Assembly (NCBI GenBank): GCA_044344495.1
Contig: JBIJCW010000045.1
Coordinates: 1-13,267 of the forward strand
DNA: 13,267 nt
Source of the DNA: CAZDUS01 sp044344495
GTDB taxonomy: Bacteria > Verrucomicrobiota > Kiritimatiellia > CAIKKV01 > CAITUY01
Direction of reading: 5' to 3'
The notes under the pieces were generated by a model. It saw nothing but the letters and a program-made list of their open reading frames with translations. It did not search any database and had not been told where the DNA came from. How positions within the stretch are numbered: position 1 is the stretch's first letter; every line of letters begins with the position of its first letter. The position numbers were made by a program, and so were the translations under genes. Positions 1-8,300 of the stretch are shown piece by piece.

Positions 1-1
1 G

Positions 2-262
2 TTGTCGGTCAAGTCGCATGGTTTTTCCGACGGGGAAGCGGCGCGGGTCGTGGATGTGATGCGCAGGTTGGGACTGCCCCTCAAGCCGGAGCATGGAGAC
101 AGCGTTGAGTGGTCCAGGCTTTGGGATGCTATGTTGTCGGACAAGAAAACGCTGGCGAAGCGGCCACGCTTTGTGTTGGCCGAAAAGCTTGGCTCGGTTA
201 TGACGGGGTGTGAAATAGCTGAAGAACTTCTTAAGGAGACGTGGAATGTCTGCTGTCAGTGA
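2..262 (+). CDS. aroB: 3-dehydroquinate synthase, C-terminal part (cut by window edge)
   Basis: Only the last 86 residues are in the window; the true start lies to the left, and the TTG at position 2 is simply the first whole codon. The piece resembles the helical C-terminal domain of 3-dehydroquinate synthase, the second shikimate-pathway enzyme, which converts DAHP to 3-dehydroquinate using NAD and a metal ion. The signs are an RLGLP turn (residues 22-26), the DKK motif (47-49) followed by RFVL (56-59), and a following LG. The DKK...RFVL pattern is typical of AroB. Related sugar-phosphate cyclases share this fold, and the metal-binding half is not visible, so the exact substrate is inferred. 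The stop overlaps the start of the next gene by 17 bases, suggesting translational coupling. Confidence 0.8.
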   Translation: MSVKSHGFSDGEAARVVDVMRRLGLPLKPEHGDSVEWSRLWDAMLSDKKTLAKRPRFVLAEKLGSVMTGCEIAEELLKETWNVCCQ

Positions 263-872
263 ATGGATTGCGCGTGAATATTTTGAGCAGCTGGGATTTC
301 TGACGAGCCAGCCGTGTAAGTACGTGTCGTCGTCGCGCCAGAAGAAAGCGGACGAGGAGTTGGATCTCCTGATTGTGCACCCCCAGGTGCAGGAACATCG
401 CACGCCGGAGCACATGATCTGGAGTACGGCGGACCTGGGGAGTGTGGCCCGCGCCGTGGTTGGCGTCCGGGGTTGGCATACGGAGCGTTTTTATGCGACG
501 ACGTTGGAGCAGACGCCGGAGATTTCACGTTTTGCCAGTCAGGCGGTGCGGAATGCTGCCTCGGTAAGACTGGGGGCGGGACCGGTAGCGGCGGTGCTTT
601 GCCTGCCGGAATTGCCTGCTTCCGGCGTGTTGAAGGAGAAGATGCTCAAGGCACTGCGGGATCGCGGAATCGACGGAGTGCTGTCCTTCCGGACGATGCT
701 TTCGGAGTTGGTAAGCATGGTCAAGACAAACAGGAATTATGATAAATCGGATTTGCTGCAGGTACTGCGTATTCTGAAGAATTACGACCTGCTGAGGGAT
801 CCCCAGATGGATCTGTTTGCAAAACGCGGGCGGAAGGCTGCGCAGAGGGGCCAGTCAGGGGAGTCGGCCTAA
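246..872 (+). CDS. Conserved-looking hypothetical protein, possibly nuclease-fold
   Basis: A 208-residue protein I do not recognise with certainty. The ATG at 246 has a strong ribosome binding site (AAGGAG at 234-239), and the gene starts inside the end of aroB, so the start is well supported. The N-terminal part has a helix with Glu11 and an EQLGF turn (14-18), a basic stretch, then ELDLLIVHP (38-46), followed by a VVGVRGWH strand-turn (71-78). A helix glutamate, then Asp at the start of a hydrophobic strand, resembles the opening of PD-(D/E)XK nuclease folds. I see no clear E-x-K, so activity is doubtful. The C-terminal half is helical, ends in a basic and polar tail, and has no signal peptide or membrane segment. 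It lies between aroB and corA in a tight cluster. Its function is unknown. Confidence 0.85.
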   Translation: MSAVSEWIAREYFEQLGFLTSQPCKYVSSSRQKKADEELDLLIVHPQVQEHRTPEHMIWSTADLGSVARAVVGVRGWHTERFYATTLEQTPEISRFASQAVRNAASVRLGAGPVAAVLCLPELPASGVLKEKMLKALRDRGIDGVLSFRTMLSELVSMVKTNRNYDKSDLLQVLRILKNYDLLRDPQMDLFAKRGRKAAQRGQSGESA

Positions 873-899
873 GCGGGTGGTCATTACCAAGGGGGTGAT

Positions 900-1871
900 A
901 TGGTCCGGTCATTTGTATTTAATCAGACGCAGGGGAAACTGATCAGTCAGGACATTTCCCTGGATTTGCTCCGGGTGGTCTTGCAGGATGAAGGGGTCCA
1001 GTTTTGGGTGGATGTGGGCGAATGTACAGACGAAGAAGCCAAGGCTGTTCTGGAAGGTGTTTTTCAATTTCATCCGCTGGCTGTTGAGGACTGTCTGACT
1101 CCGAGTGATCGCTCCAAGGCGGAGGAATATGACGGTTACGTTTTTGTGGTGATTCATGCCGTCACTTACAACGCCGGGGAATTCAGAACTTCCGAAATCG
1201 ACCTCTTTATCGGCAAGAACTTCCTGGTGACCTATCACCGTGATCCGCTGCGGTGTATCAACGCCACGGTGGACCGGGTGCTGAAGAATGCGCCGACGGT
1301 GGCGCGCGCGCCGGACCGGCTGACTTACACGATTATGGACTTTTTGCTGGAAGGGTATGCGCCGGCCCTGGAGGAGTTGACGGTGGAGATTGCCGAACTG
1401 GAAAAGAATGTCCTGTCGGATCCCTCGCAGAGCATCCTGGAGAGTGTGCTCAAGTTAAAGATGGAAGCGCAGCGGTTGCGTCAGATCGTGTGGCCGCAAC
1501 GCGAGATGATGGCGCGCATGTCGCACGGGGAGTTCAAGATCCTGCGGTCGCACATGTTGCCTTACTATCGCGATCTGCTGGATCAGTTGGTCCGGATCAG
1601 TACAATGGCGGAGAATGCGAGGGATTCGCTGACCAACGTGTTGCAGGTGCATCTGAATCTGCAGCAGATGCAGGTCAATCATGTGATCAAGGTATTGTCG
1701 GTCCTGGCGACACTGTTCATGCCCGTTCTGGTGGTGACCAGTTACTACGGGATGAACCTGATGCATTGGCCCGGTCCCGACAATCCCAATGGCTGGGCGT
1801 GGGTCTGGGGGTTCACCGGCGGGACCACGGCGCTGCTCTATGGACTGCTTAAGAAGCGAGGCTGGCTGTGA
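900..1871 (+). CDS. corA: CorA-family magnesium/divalent-cation channel
   Basis: A 323-residue inner-membrane protein of the CorA family, homopentameric channels that take up Mg2+ and sometimes Co2+ or Ni2+. The long N-terminal cytoplasmic domain (about 1-255) ends in the charged, heptad-like stalk helix. The first membrane helix is about 262-282 and runs into the signature YGMN (GMN at 284-286). A short periplasmic loop rich in Pro, Asn and Trp follows, then the second helix (about 298-317) and a basic cytoplasmic tail (KKRGWL). This two-helix, GMN-before-loop layout is diagnostic. A ribosome binding site (GGGGGTGAT) lies just upstream of the ATG. The gene follows the hypothetical gene after 27 bases and overlaps the next start by 4 bases (GTGA), so it is probably cotranscribed. 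The transported ion cannot be fixed from sequence alone. Confidence 0.95.
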   Translation: MVRSFVFNQTQGKLISQDISLDLLRVVLQDEGVQFWVDVGECTDEEAKAVLEGVFQFHPLAVEDCLTPSDRSKAEEYDGYVFVVIHAVTYNAGEFRTSEIDLFIGKNFLVTYHRDPLRCINATVDRVLKNAPTVARAPDRLTYTIMDFLLEGYAPALEELTVEIAELEKNVLSDPSQSILESVLKLKMEAQRLRQIVWPQREMMARMSHGEFKILRSHMLPYYRDLLDQLVRISTMAENARDSLTNVLQVHLNLQQMQVNHVIKVLSVLATLFMPVLVVTSYYGMNLMHWPGPDNPNGWAWVWGFTGGTTALLYGLLKKRGWL

Positions 1872-4279
1872 CGACGGAACTCCTGGCTCCGGCCGGAGAT
1901 TCCGACTGTGCCTTTGCCGCCCTGCACTATGGAGCGGATGCGGTTTATCTCGGGCTTAAGCGTTTTTCCGCCAGGGCCGAAGCGGGGAACTTTTCAGCGG
2001 ATCAATTAAGCGAGGTTGTGGCGTATGCGCACTCGCTGACTCCGCGGCGCTCCGTGTATGTGGCAATCAACACGCTGATCCTTGATCGTGAAGTGGAAGA
2101 TGTGTTGGAGGCGCTAATGACCGTGGCCGAGGCGGGGGTCGATGCTCTGATTGTCCAGGACCTTGGCGTGGCGCGGCTTGCGCGGCTCCATTTTCCAGGC
2201 CTGCGTCTTCATGCCAGTACGCAGTTGGCGATCCACAACCTGGAAGGGGCGAGGGCGGCGAGGGAGTGCGGGTTTTCAAGGGTCACGCTGGCCCGTGAGT
2301 TGACGCTTCCGGAGATCGGCGACATCACGGCCAATTCCGGTTTGGAGACGGAGACGTTTATCCACGGAGCGCTTTGCTACTGCTACAGTGGGTTGTGTCT
2401 TTACTCAGCGGTGTTGCGTGGCCGGAGCGGGAATCGTGGTCGTTGTGCCTATCCCTGTCGGGATGTCTTCACGCGTGTTGACGGGCGGGGCGCCGGTCTG
2501 GCCTTTTCCATGCTGGATCTGGCATTGCCCGAGGCAATCCCGGAATTGAAGCGCGCCGGTGTTGCGAGTCTGAAGATTGAAGGACGGAAGAAATCCGCGC
2601 TCTATGTGGCCTCCGCAGTTGATTTCTACCGGCGTTTGCTCGACGGGCAGTCCCTGAAGGTGCTTGAACAGCAGGGATTGGCGGAGGATATCCGGACGGT
2701 GTTCAGTCGTCCATGGACTGGATTGTATTTGAGTGGGCGACAGACAGGCGGCGTCATTGATCCCGATTTTGTGGGACACCGGGGGGCACGGATCGGGACG
2801 GTATCGGGAGTGGTCCGGCTGGCGGGGGCGGACTGGGTGCAGTTTGTCACCGGGCGACGTCTGGAGCGGCATGATGGCATCCAAATTGATCTTACCGGTG
2901 CGGAGAAGCCGTTTGGTTTTGCCGTGGACAGGATCCAGGTGATGCGCAAAGGCAGGGGATGGGCCGCGGCCTATGAGGCTGAACGTCGGGACAGCGTGCT
3001 GGTGCAACTACCGTCTCCGGTGCCGGTTATTCCTGCAGGCGCGGCGGTCTACTGTTCGGCATCACAGGCCGTGAAGCAGCGGTATGGATTTACGCGCCCG
3101 CGGCCCGGAGTGTTTCGCCTGCGGAGTGTCCTGGACGTGGATATCCGGATTGATGCGGAAGGGGTAATCATGAGGGGGCGCGTCGCGGGGCGCGAGGGGG
3201 TTGAGGCGGAAGTGTCAGCGGTGGAAACGCTTGATGCCTGCAAAGATGTGCGTCAGGTGGAGGCGTCGGTGACGGGGAGTTTCGGTAAACTGGGGAATAC
3301 AGCTTATGAGGCGGGTAGGGTGGCGGTGGACAACCGGGCCGGGCGCTTTGTGCCGGTATCGCTGGTGAACCGGTTGCGGCGCGAGTTGGTGGAGGCACTG
3401 CAAACTCGCGAGGGGGACTGGCGGGCCGGACGACTGGAGGCAATGCGCGCGGACGAGGCGGCAGGCGCTGTGGCGGGAATGAGCGGCGGATCGGCGTTGT
3501 CGTGGATCATCAAGACAGACAGGGTGACGACGTTGGAGGGGTGGACGGCGGAGGATTGGGCAGGGGTTGCCGATGTGGTGGTTGGGATTGAAGTGGATGA
3601 TCTTGAGAACCTGAAGCGGCGATTGGAGGCGCTGGTGTCTGTGGTGGGACGGGAGCGCGTGCGTCTGGCGATGCCGCTAATCATGCGGGAGTGGGACCGG
3701 CCCGAGGTGGTGCGGCGAATTCGCGCGCTGAGGGATTGCGGGTATGATCGGTGGGAACTGCCTTCTCTGGCGGGGTTGCCGATGCTGAGGGAGGGTGGCG
3801 GGAAGGTGGTGTTGACGGCGGATTGGCCGCTCTATGCGATGAACCGGTCGGCGATCCGGATGCTGGTGGACCTTGGGTTCGAGCGGGTGACGCTATCGCC
3901 GGAGGGCACGGAGGAGAACATCCGTGACCTGTTGGCGGGTCATGCCGACCGGCTGGTGTTGCCAGTGTACCAGGATCCGCCGCTGTTCATTTCGGAGAGT
4001 TGTCCGCAGGTGGCGTTATCGCGAGACGAGGCAGGCAAGGGGTGCGGTGGGTGCGGCACGGTGGAATACGAGTCGAGGGCGGGTGAGCGGGTGATAGTCT
4101 TGCACCGGGGTTGCCGGACAATCGTGATTCCGCGGGAGCCGCTGAGTATGTCTGGCCGGATAGGGGGCTTGCGGCGGGGAGGATTGATGATGGCGCGAGT
4201 GGATTTTGTGTGGAGGCCGTATCTGCCAGAAGAAGCGGTGGCGATCTGGAGAAGGTTTCGGTCGGGCGATGTCGGATAG
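1868..4279 (+). CDS. U32 family protein, RlhA/YdcP-like, extended C-terminus
   Basis: An 803-residue member of the U32 (collagenase-like) family. The N-terminal TIM-barrel-type domain begins ELLAPAGD and carries the U32 signature E-T-F-I-H-G-A-L-C (162-170), SGLC and LYS (174-180). Cys170, Cys177, Cys193 and Cys197 match the four cysteines that bind an iron-sulfur cluster in the RNA hydroxylases RlhA and TrhP. In E. coli RlhA hydroxylates C2501 of 23S rRNA, so RNA modification is more likely than proteolysis, though the substrate here is inferred. The middle region looks like the DUF3656 part seen in large U32 proteins. The C-terminal region has a second cysteine set (712, 726, 729, 749). At 803 residues it is clearly longer than E. 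coli RlhA (about 650). The GTG start overlaps the corA stop (GTGA), implying coupling. Confidence 0.9.
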   Translation: MTTELLAPAGDSDCAFAALHYGADAVYLGLKRFSARAEAGNFSADQLSEVVAYAHSLTPRRSVYVAINTLILDREVEDVLEALMTVAEAGVDALIVQDLGVARLARLHFPGLRLHASTQLAIHNLEGARAARECGFSRVTLARELTLPEIGDITANSGLETETFIHGALCYCYSGLCLYSAVLRGRSGNRGRCAYPCRDVFTRVDGRGAGLAFSMLDLALPEAIPELKRAGVASLKIEGRKKSALYVASAVDFYRRLLDGQSLKVLEQQGLAEDIRTVFSRPWTGLYLSGRQTGGVIDPDFVGHRGARIGTVSGVVRLAGADWVQFVTGRRLERHDGIQIDLTGAEKPFGFAVDRIQVMRKGRGWAAAYEAERRDSVLVQLPSPVPVIPAGAAVYCSASQAVKQRYGFTRPRPGVFRLRSVLDVDIRIDAEGVIMRGRVAGREGVEAEVSAVETLDACKDVRQVEASVTGSFGKLGNTAYEAGRVAVDNRAGRFVPVSLVNRLRRELVEALQTREGDWRAGRLEAMRADEAAGAVAGMSGGSALSWIIKTDRVTTLEGWTAEDWAGVADVVVGIEVDDLENLKRRLEALVSVVGRERVRLAMPLIMREWDRPEVVRRIRALRDCGYDRWELPSLAGLPMLREGGGKVVLTADWPLYAMNRSAIRMLVDLGFERVTLSPEGTEENIRDLLAGHADRLVLPVYQDPPLFISESCPQVALSRDEAGKGCGGCGTVEYESRAGERVIVLHRGCRTIVIPREPLSMSGRIGGLRRGGLMMARVDFVWRPYLPEEAVAIWRRFRSGDVG

Positions 4280-4386
4280 AACATCGAGTCGAACCTCTAA
4301 GGTCCTGCGGCTTGACGTGTTGGGGGACATGAATCACGATCATTACCGGACCCGCATGAACATTGAAAAAAACTGCAAGTTGGGTG

Positions 4387-4415
4387 TTGCATACCTTAGC
4401 CGTTGAGTATATATA
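4387..4415 (+). promoter_or_regulatory. Probable sigma70-type promoter of the HU gene
   Basis: TTGCAT (4387-4392) and TATATA (4410-4415) are separated by 17 bases, close to the housekeeping consensus. Transcription would begin near 4422 and give a leader of about 54 bases before the HU start codon. The box lies in the gap after the U32 gene, which is where an independent promoter for HU is expected. Slightly shifted -10 choices (TATAGT at 4412-4417) are possible. Confidence 0.65.
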
Positions 4416-4475
4416 GTGACGCATAAGAGCTGGTCATGGTGATTGGCTCGAAGTATCATCCAAAGGAGTTGCTCA

Positions 4476-4757
4476 ATGGCTAAGGCGATGACAAAGAGTC
4501 AGATTGTGGCGGGCGTGGCGGAAGCGACAGGTATCACGAAGAAGCAGGCAGTGGCAGCGATTGAATCGTTGGTGACCATGGCCTACAAGGGCGCGAAGAA
4601 TGGTTTCACGGTTCCCGGTCTGGGCAAGCTGGTCCTGGTGAATCGCAAGGCGCGCATGGGTCGCAATCCGGCGACGGGCGAAACGATCAAGATCCCGGCC
4701 AAGCGCGTGGTGAAGTTCCGCGTCGCGAAAGCCTGCAAGGATGCAATCCTGGGTTAA
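4476..4757 (+). CDS. HU-family histone-like DNA-binding protein
   Basis: A 93-residue HU/IHF-family protein, a dimer that bends and compacts DNA in the nucleoid. It begins MAKAMTKSQ, has the helix-turn region GITKKQA (19-25), the PGLGKL turn (47-52), and the DNA-minor-groove arm motif GRNPATGE (62-69) followed by IPAKRVVKF. Length and motifs are full. I chose the ATG at 4476 rather than an in-frame TTG at 4443 because AAAGGAG (4462-4468) sits at the right distance and the family normally starts with this MTKSQ segment. The gene has its own promoter upstream and a strong terminator downstream, so it is monocistronic. Whether it is closer to HU or IHF cannot be settled here. Confidence 0.96.
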   Translation: MAKAMTKSQIVAGVAEATGITKKQAVAAIESLVTMAYKGAKNGFTVPGLGKLVLVNRKARMGRNPATGETIKIPAKRVVKFRVAKACKDAILG

Positions 4758-4787
4758 TTGACGTAGCGCTTACATAAGCGAGTGCAG

Positions 4788-4820
4788 GGCCGCGGTTGGA
4801 AATCAACTGCGGCCTTTTTC
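4788..4820 (+). terminator. Intrinsic terminator after the HU gene
   Basis: An 11-base-pair GC-rich stem (4788-4798 with 4804-4814, one G-T wobble) closes a five-base loop GAAAT and is followed by TTTTTC. It lies 30 bases after the HU stop and isolates HU from the FmdB-type gene. Confidence 0.92.
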
Positions 4821-4842
4821 TTGATGGAGAGGAGAGGGGCCG

Positions 4843-5070
4843 ATGCCGATTTACGAATATGAGTGTTCAAAGTGCGGAGTTCGGGTTGAGGCGTTGATCC
4901 GCAATCAGGACGATGTCCCGGTGAAGTGCCGCAAGTGCGGGGGCAAACTTGCCAAGGCGTTTTCGGCGTTCAGTGTCGCGGCAGCGGGCGGTTCTACGCC
5001 TGGCCACGAACCATCGGCGGCATGCTCAAGTTGTCCGAGCGGCTCGTGTCCGTATAGCGGCGGGGGCTGA
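4843..5070 (+). CDS. FmdB-type small zinc-ribbon protein
   Basis: A 75-residue protein of the FmdB / putative regulatory family. It opens with MPIYEYEC, the family hallmark, and has two CxxC knuckles (Cys8-Cys11 and Cys29-Cys32) that should bind one zinc ion. The C-terminal tail is Gly/Ser-rich with three more cysteines (61, 64, 69), a common but uncharacterised feature of the family. The molecular role is not established; the name comes from a gene near an amidase operon. A purine-rich ribosome binding site (GGAGAGGAGAGGGG) directly precedes the ATG. The gene begins 22 bases after the HU terminator, so its promoter is not obvious; read-through or a start within the leader is possible. It converges on the half-ferritin gene with six bases between stops. 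Confidence 0.9.
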   Translation: MPIYEYECSKCGVRVEALIRNQDDVPVKCRKCGGKLAKAFSAFSVAAAGGSTPGHEPSAACSSCPSGSCPYSGGG

Positions 5071-5076
5071 GTCGGG

Positions 5077-5292
5077 TCAGGCAGGCTTCTTGCCGACATG
5101 CAGTCTGGCCTGCATGTTGCGGATCATGTGAACGTGTTTTTCTTCCTCGTTGGCGAGTTGCTCAAGCAATTCTCGAACGAAATCAATCTGGCATCCCTGC
5201 GCGAGTTTTGCGTAGAAATCACGGGCTGTTTCTTCCTTCTGCAAAGCCAGATTGAGGAGTTCATCAACGGTGGGGCGCGGTGTTGTGTTCAT
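5077..5292 (-). CDS. Short ferritin-like (rubrerythrin-type) helical-hairpin protein
   Basis: A 71-residue protein matching the first two helices of rubrerythrin/ferritin-like folds. Helix 1 holds the KEETARDFY segment (19-27), with Glu20 or Glu21 as likely metal ligand. Helix 2 holds EEEKHV (49-54), with Glu50 and His53 forming the ExxH metal-binding motif. A full ferritin-like domain needs four helices, so two copies would have to pair, as in half-ferritins of the encapsulated-ferritin type. Iron oxidation or peroxide handling is inferred, not shown. No encapsulin gene or targeting tail is visible. The minus-strand ATG has a GAGGA ribosome binding site upstream, and the gene follows purL after 49 bases, making it the likely last gene of the operon. 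Confidence 0.85.
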   Translation of the reverse strand: MNTTPRPTVDELLNLALQKEETARDFYAKLAQGCQIDFVRELLEQLANEEEKHVHMIRNMQARLHVGKKPA

Positions 5293-5341
5293 GGGTTCCT
5301 CGCAAGTCGTTCGCTGTTGGTGGCGTAGGCAGGGTTAATCG

Positions 5342-8300
5342 TCAGCCTCCGACGAAGGTGCGTGCATTCTGGAACAGGCGCAGCCAGGGGCCGGCTTCCC
5401 CTGTGAAGAGGTGTGCGGGTTTCCAGGACAGTTGCGCGCTCCGGAAAGCGCGCTCGGGATGCGGCATCAGGATTGTAACGCGTCCGTCGGTCGTCGTGAA
5501 TCCTGTCAGGCCGCCCGGGGAACCGTTGGGGTTCAGGGGGTAGCGTTCGGTGGGGTTTCCCTGATGATCCACATAGCGGAGGGCTGCCAGGTGGCCGGCG
5601 CGCACTGCGTCAAGCGAACCTGCCAGTTGGAAATTGGCCAGACCTTCACCGTGGGCGACAGGGATCGGGATAAGCGAGCCTTCCATGCCCTGTAACAGGA
5701 TGGAGGGGGATTTCATCACTTCCACCGTGACGAGGCGTGCCTCGAACTGCTCCACGCGGTTGCGGGTAAAGCGCGGCCAGTTTTCCGCCCCGGGGATAAT
5801 GTCCTTGAGGAGCGAAACCATCTGACAGCCGTTGCAGACGCCGAGGGTGAACGTCTCGGGGCGGTTGAAGAACTCCGTAAACATCACGCGAAGCCTTTCA
5901 TTGAAGAGAATGGAACGGGCCCACCCGGCGCCAGCGCCAAGAACATCCCCATAGGAAAAACCGCCGCAAGCGACCAATCCGGAAACGTTTTCCAGATTGA
6001 CCCGGCCGGCGAGCAGATCGGTCATGTGGACATCCACACTTTGGAACCCCGCACGATCGAAGGCGGCTCCCATTTCCATGTGCCCGTTGATTCCCTGTTC
6101 CCGCAGGATGGCCATACGCGGGCGGGATCCGCCAATCACGAACGGAGTCTCGGGGTTGTAGGCCAGGGTGAACGTCATGCCCGGATCGTCCGGATTCCGG
6201 ACGGCTTCATATTCCTCCTGAACGCAGACGGCGTTATCACGACGGGACTGCATTTCGCGGGTCAATTCCGACCAGCAGGACTGAAGGGCGGTCACTTTTT
6301 CGGAGTAAATGACATTACCGCCCATTTCCACGGTGAAATTCTGGTCGGCGGCTGGGCTTCCGATGACGGAGGTCAGGTCGCCCAGTTCATGGCGGTTGAG
6401 GATCTCATTCACGAGGGAAATGTCTCGGTCGCGCACCTGGATGACGGCGCCAAGTTCCTCGGAGAAGAGTATGCTGATGGCGTCATCGCCCAAATCATCG
6501 ATATGAACGCGGAGGCCGCGGCGGGCGCCGAAGGCCATCTCGGCCAGGGTGACCAGCAAACCGCCGTCGGATCGGTCGTGGTAGGCGAGTAGTAAATGGT
6601 TAGACAGGAGGTCCTGGATGGCATTGAAGAAATGGACAAGGTCCGGCGGATTGTCGAGGTCCGGCGGCGTGGCGCCGACCTGGTTATAGACCTGGGCGAG
6701 GGCCGAGGCTCCAAGCCGGTTGAGTCCGCGGCCGAGGTCGATGAGGAGCAGGATGGAGTCGGGATCATTTTTCAAGTCGGGCGTCACCGCCAGCCGGACA
6801 TCGGAGGCGGGAGCGAAGGCACTGACGATGAGGCTCAATGGAGACACTTGCCGGTGTTCCCTGCCGTTGGAATCGCGCCAGGCGGAACGCATGGAGAGGG
6901 AGTCTTTGCCGACCGGAATGGAGATGCCGAGGGCGGGGCAAAGCTCCATGCCGACGGTGCGGACGGTGTCGTAGAGCGCGGCATCCTCGCCAGCCTCTCC
7001 GCAGGCACACATCCAATTGGCGGAGAGTTTGATCTTGCCGATGTGGCCGATGGGGGCCGAGGCGATATTGGTGATGGCTTCGCCCACGGCCATGCGGCCG
7101 GAGGCGGGCGCCGAGAGGAGGGCGAGGGGTGTCCGCTCGCCCATGGCCATGGTCTCGCCAGTGTAACCGGAGTAGGAGGCGATGGTCACCGCGTTGTCGG
7201 CGATGGGGACCTGGTGGGGCCCCACCATCTGGTCGCGTGCCACCATGCCGGTGACGGTGCGATCCGTGATGGTGATGAGGAAGGTCTTGTTGGCCACTGC
7301 CGGCAGGCGCAGGACGCGTTCGACGGCCTCCCGCAGTTCCACGGCGGAGAAGTCCAGTTCGGGGTTTGTTTCGGTGCCGTGGGTAACGTTGCGGAGCATT
7401 TTCGGGGGTTTTCCCAGGATGACCTGGATATCGACATCGATGGGGTTATTTTCAAAGTGGGTGTCGTGAAGCACGAGGTGCCCGTCGCCGGTGGCTTGTC
7501 CGATGACGTGGGCGGGGCAACGTTCGCGTCGGCAGAGGGCCATGAACTGGTCAAGGTCCGCCTTGGCGACGGCGAGGACATACCGTTCCTGTGCCTCGCA
7601 GCACCAAATCTCCATGGGGCTCATGGAGGATTCCTCATTGGGAATGTTGCGCAGCTCGAAGCGTCCCCCGGTTTCAGCGATCAGTTCAGGGCAACCATTG
7701 GAAAGGCCGCCGGCGCCGATATCGTGGATGCTGAGGATGGGATTGCGGTCATCCAGGGCAATGCAGGCGTTCAGGACTTCCTGGCAGCGGCGTTGGATCT
7801 CGGCGTTGTCGCGTTGGACGGAGTCGAAGTCGAGGTTCTCGGCGTTGCTGCCGCTACCCATGGAGGAGGCGGCTCCGCCTCCGAGCCCGATGCGGAGGGC
7901 GGGGCCCCCGAGTTGAATGACCAGTGATCCCGCAGGGATTGCCTTTTTTGCAATATGTTTGCGCTTGATATTGCCAAGTCCGCCGGCGGTCATGATGGGT
8001 TTGTGGTATCCGCGGTAGCGGCCATTGTGGGTCTGCTCATAGGTGCGGAAGATGCCCGTCAATTGGGGGCGGCCAAACTCATTGCCGAACCGGGCGCCAC
8101 CGATGGGGCCCTCCGTCATGATTTCCAGAGGGGAGGCGAGGCGGTTGGGGAACTGGGCGTAGTCCTGTTCCCACGGCATGAGGAAACCGGGGACACGCAG
8201 GTTGGAAACCATAAAGGCGGAGAGTCCCGCCTTGGGGCGCCCGCCGATGCCGGTGGCGCCTTCATCCCGGATTTCGCCTCCGACGCCGGTGGCGGCGCCA

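Noticed and set aside
5096..5117. Eight-pair inverted repeat ACATGCAG/CTGCATGT as a terminator for fmdB
   Set aside because: No T-run on the relevant strand, and it lies inside the half-ferritin coding region where codons explain it.
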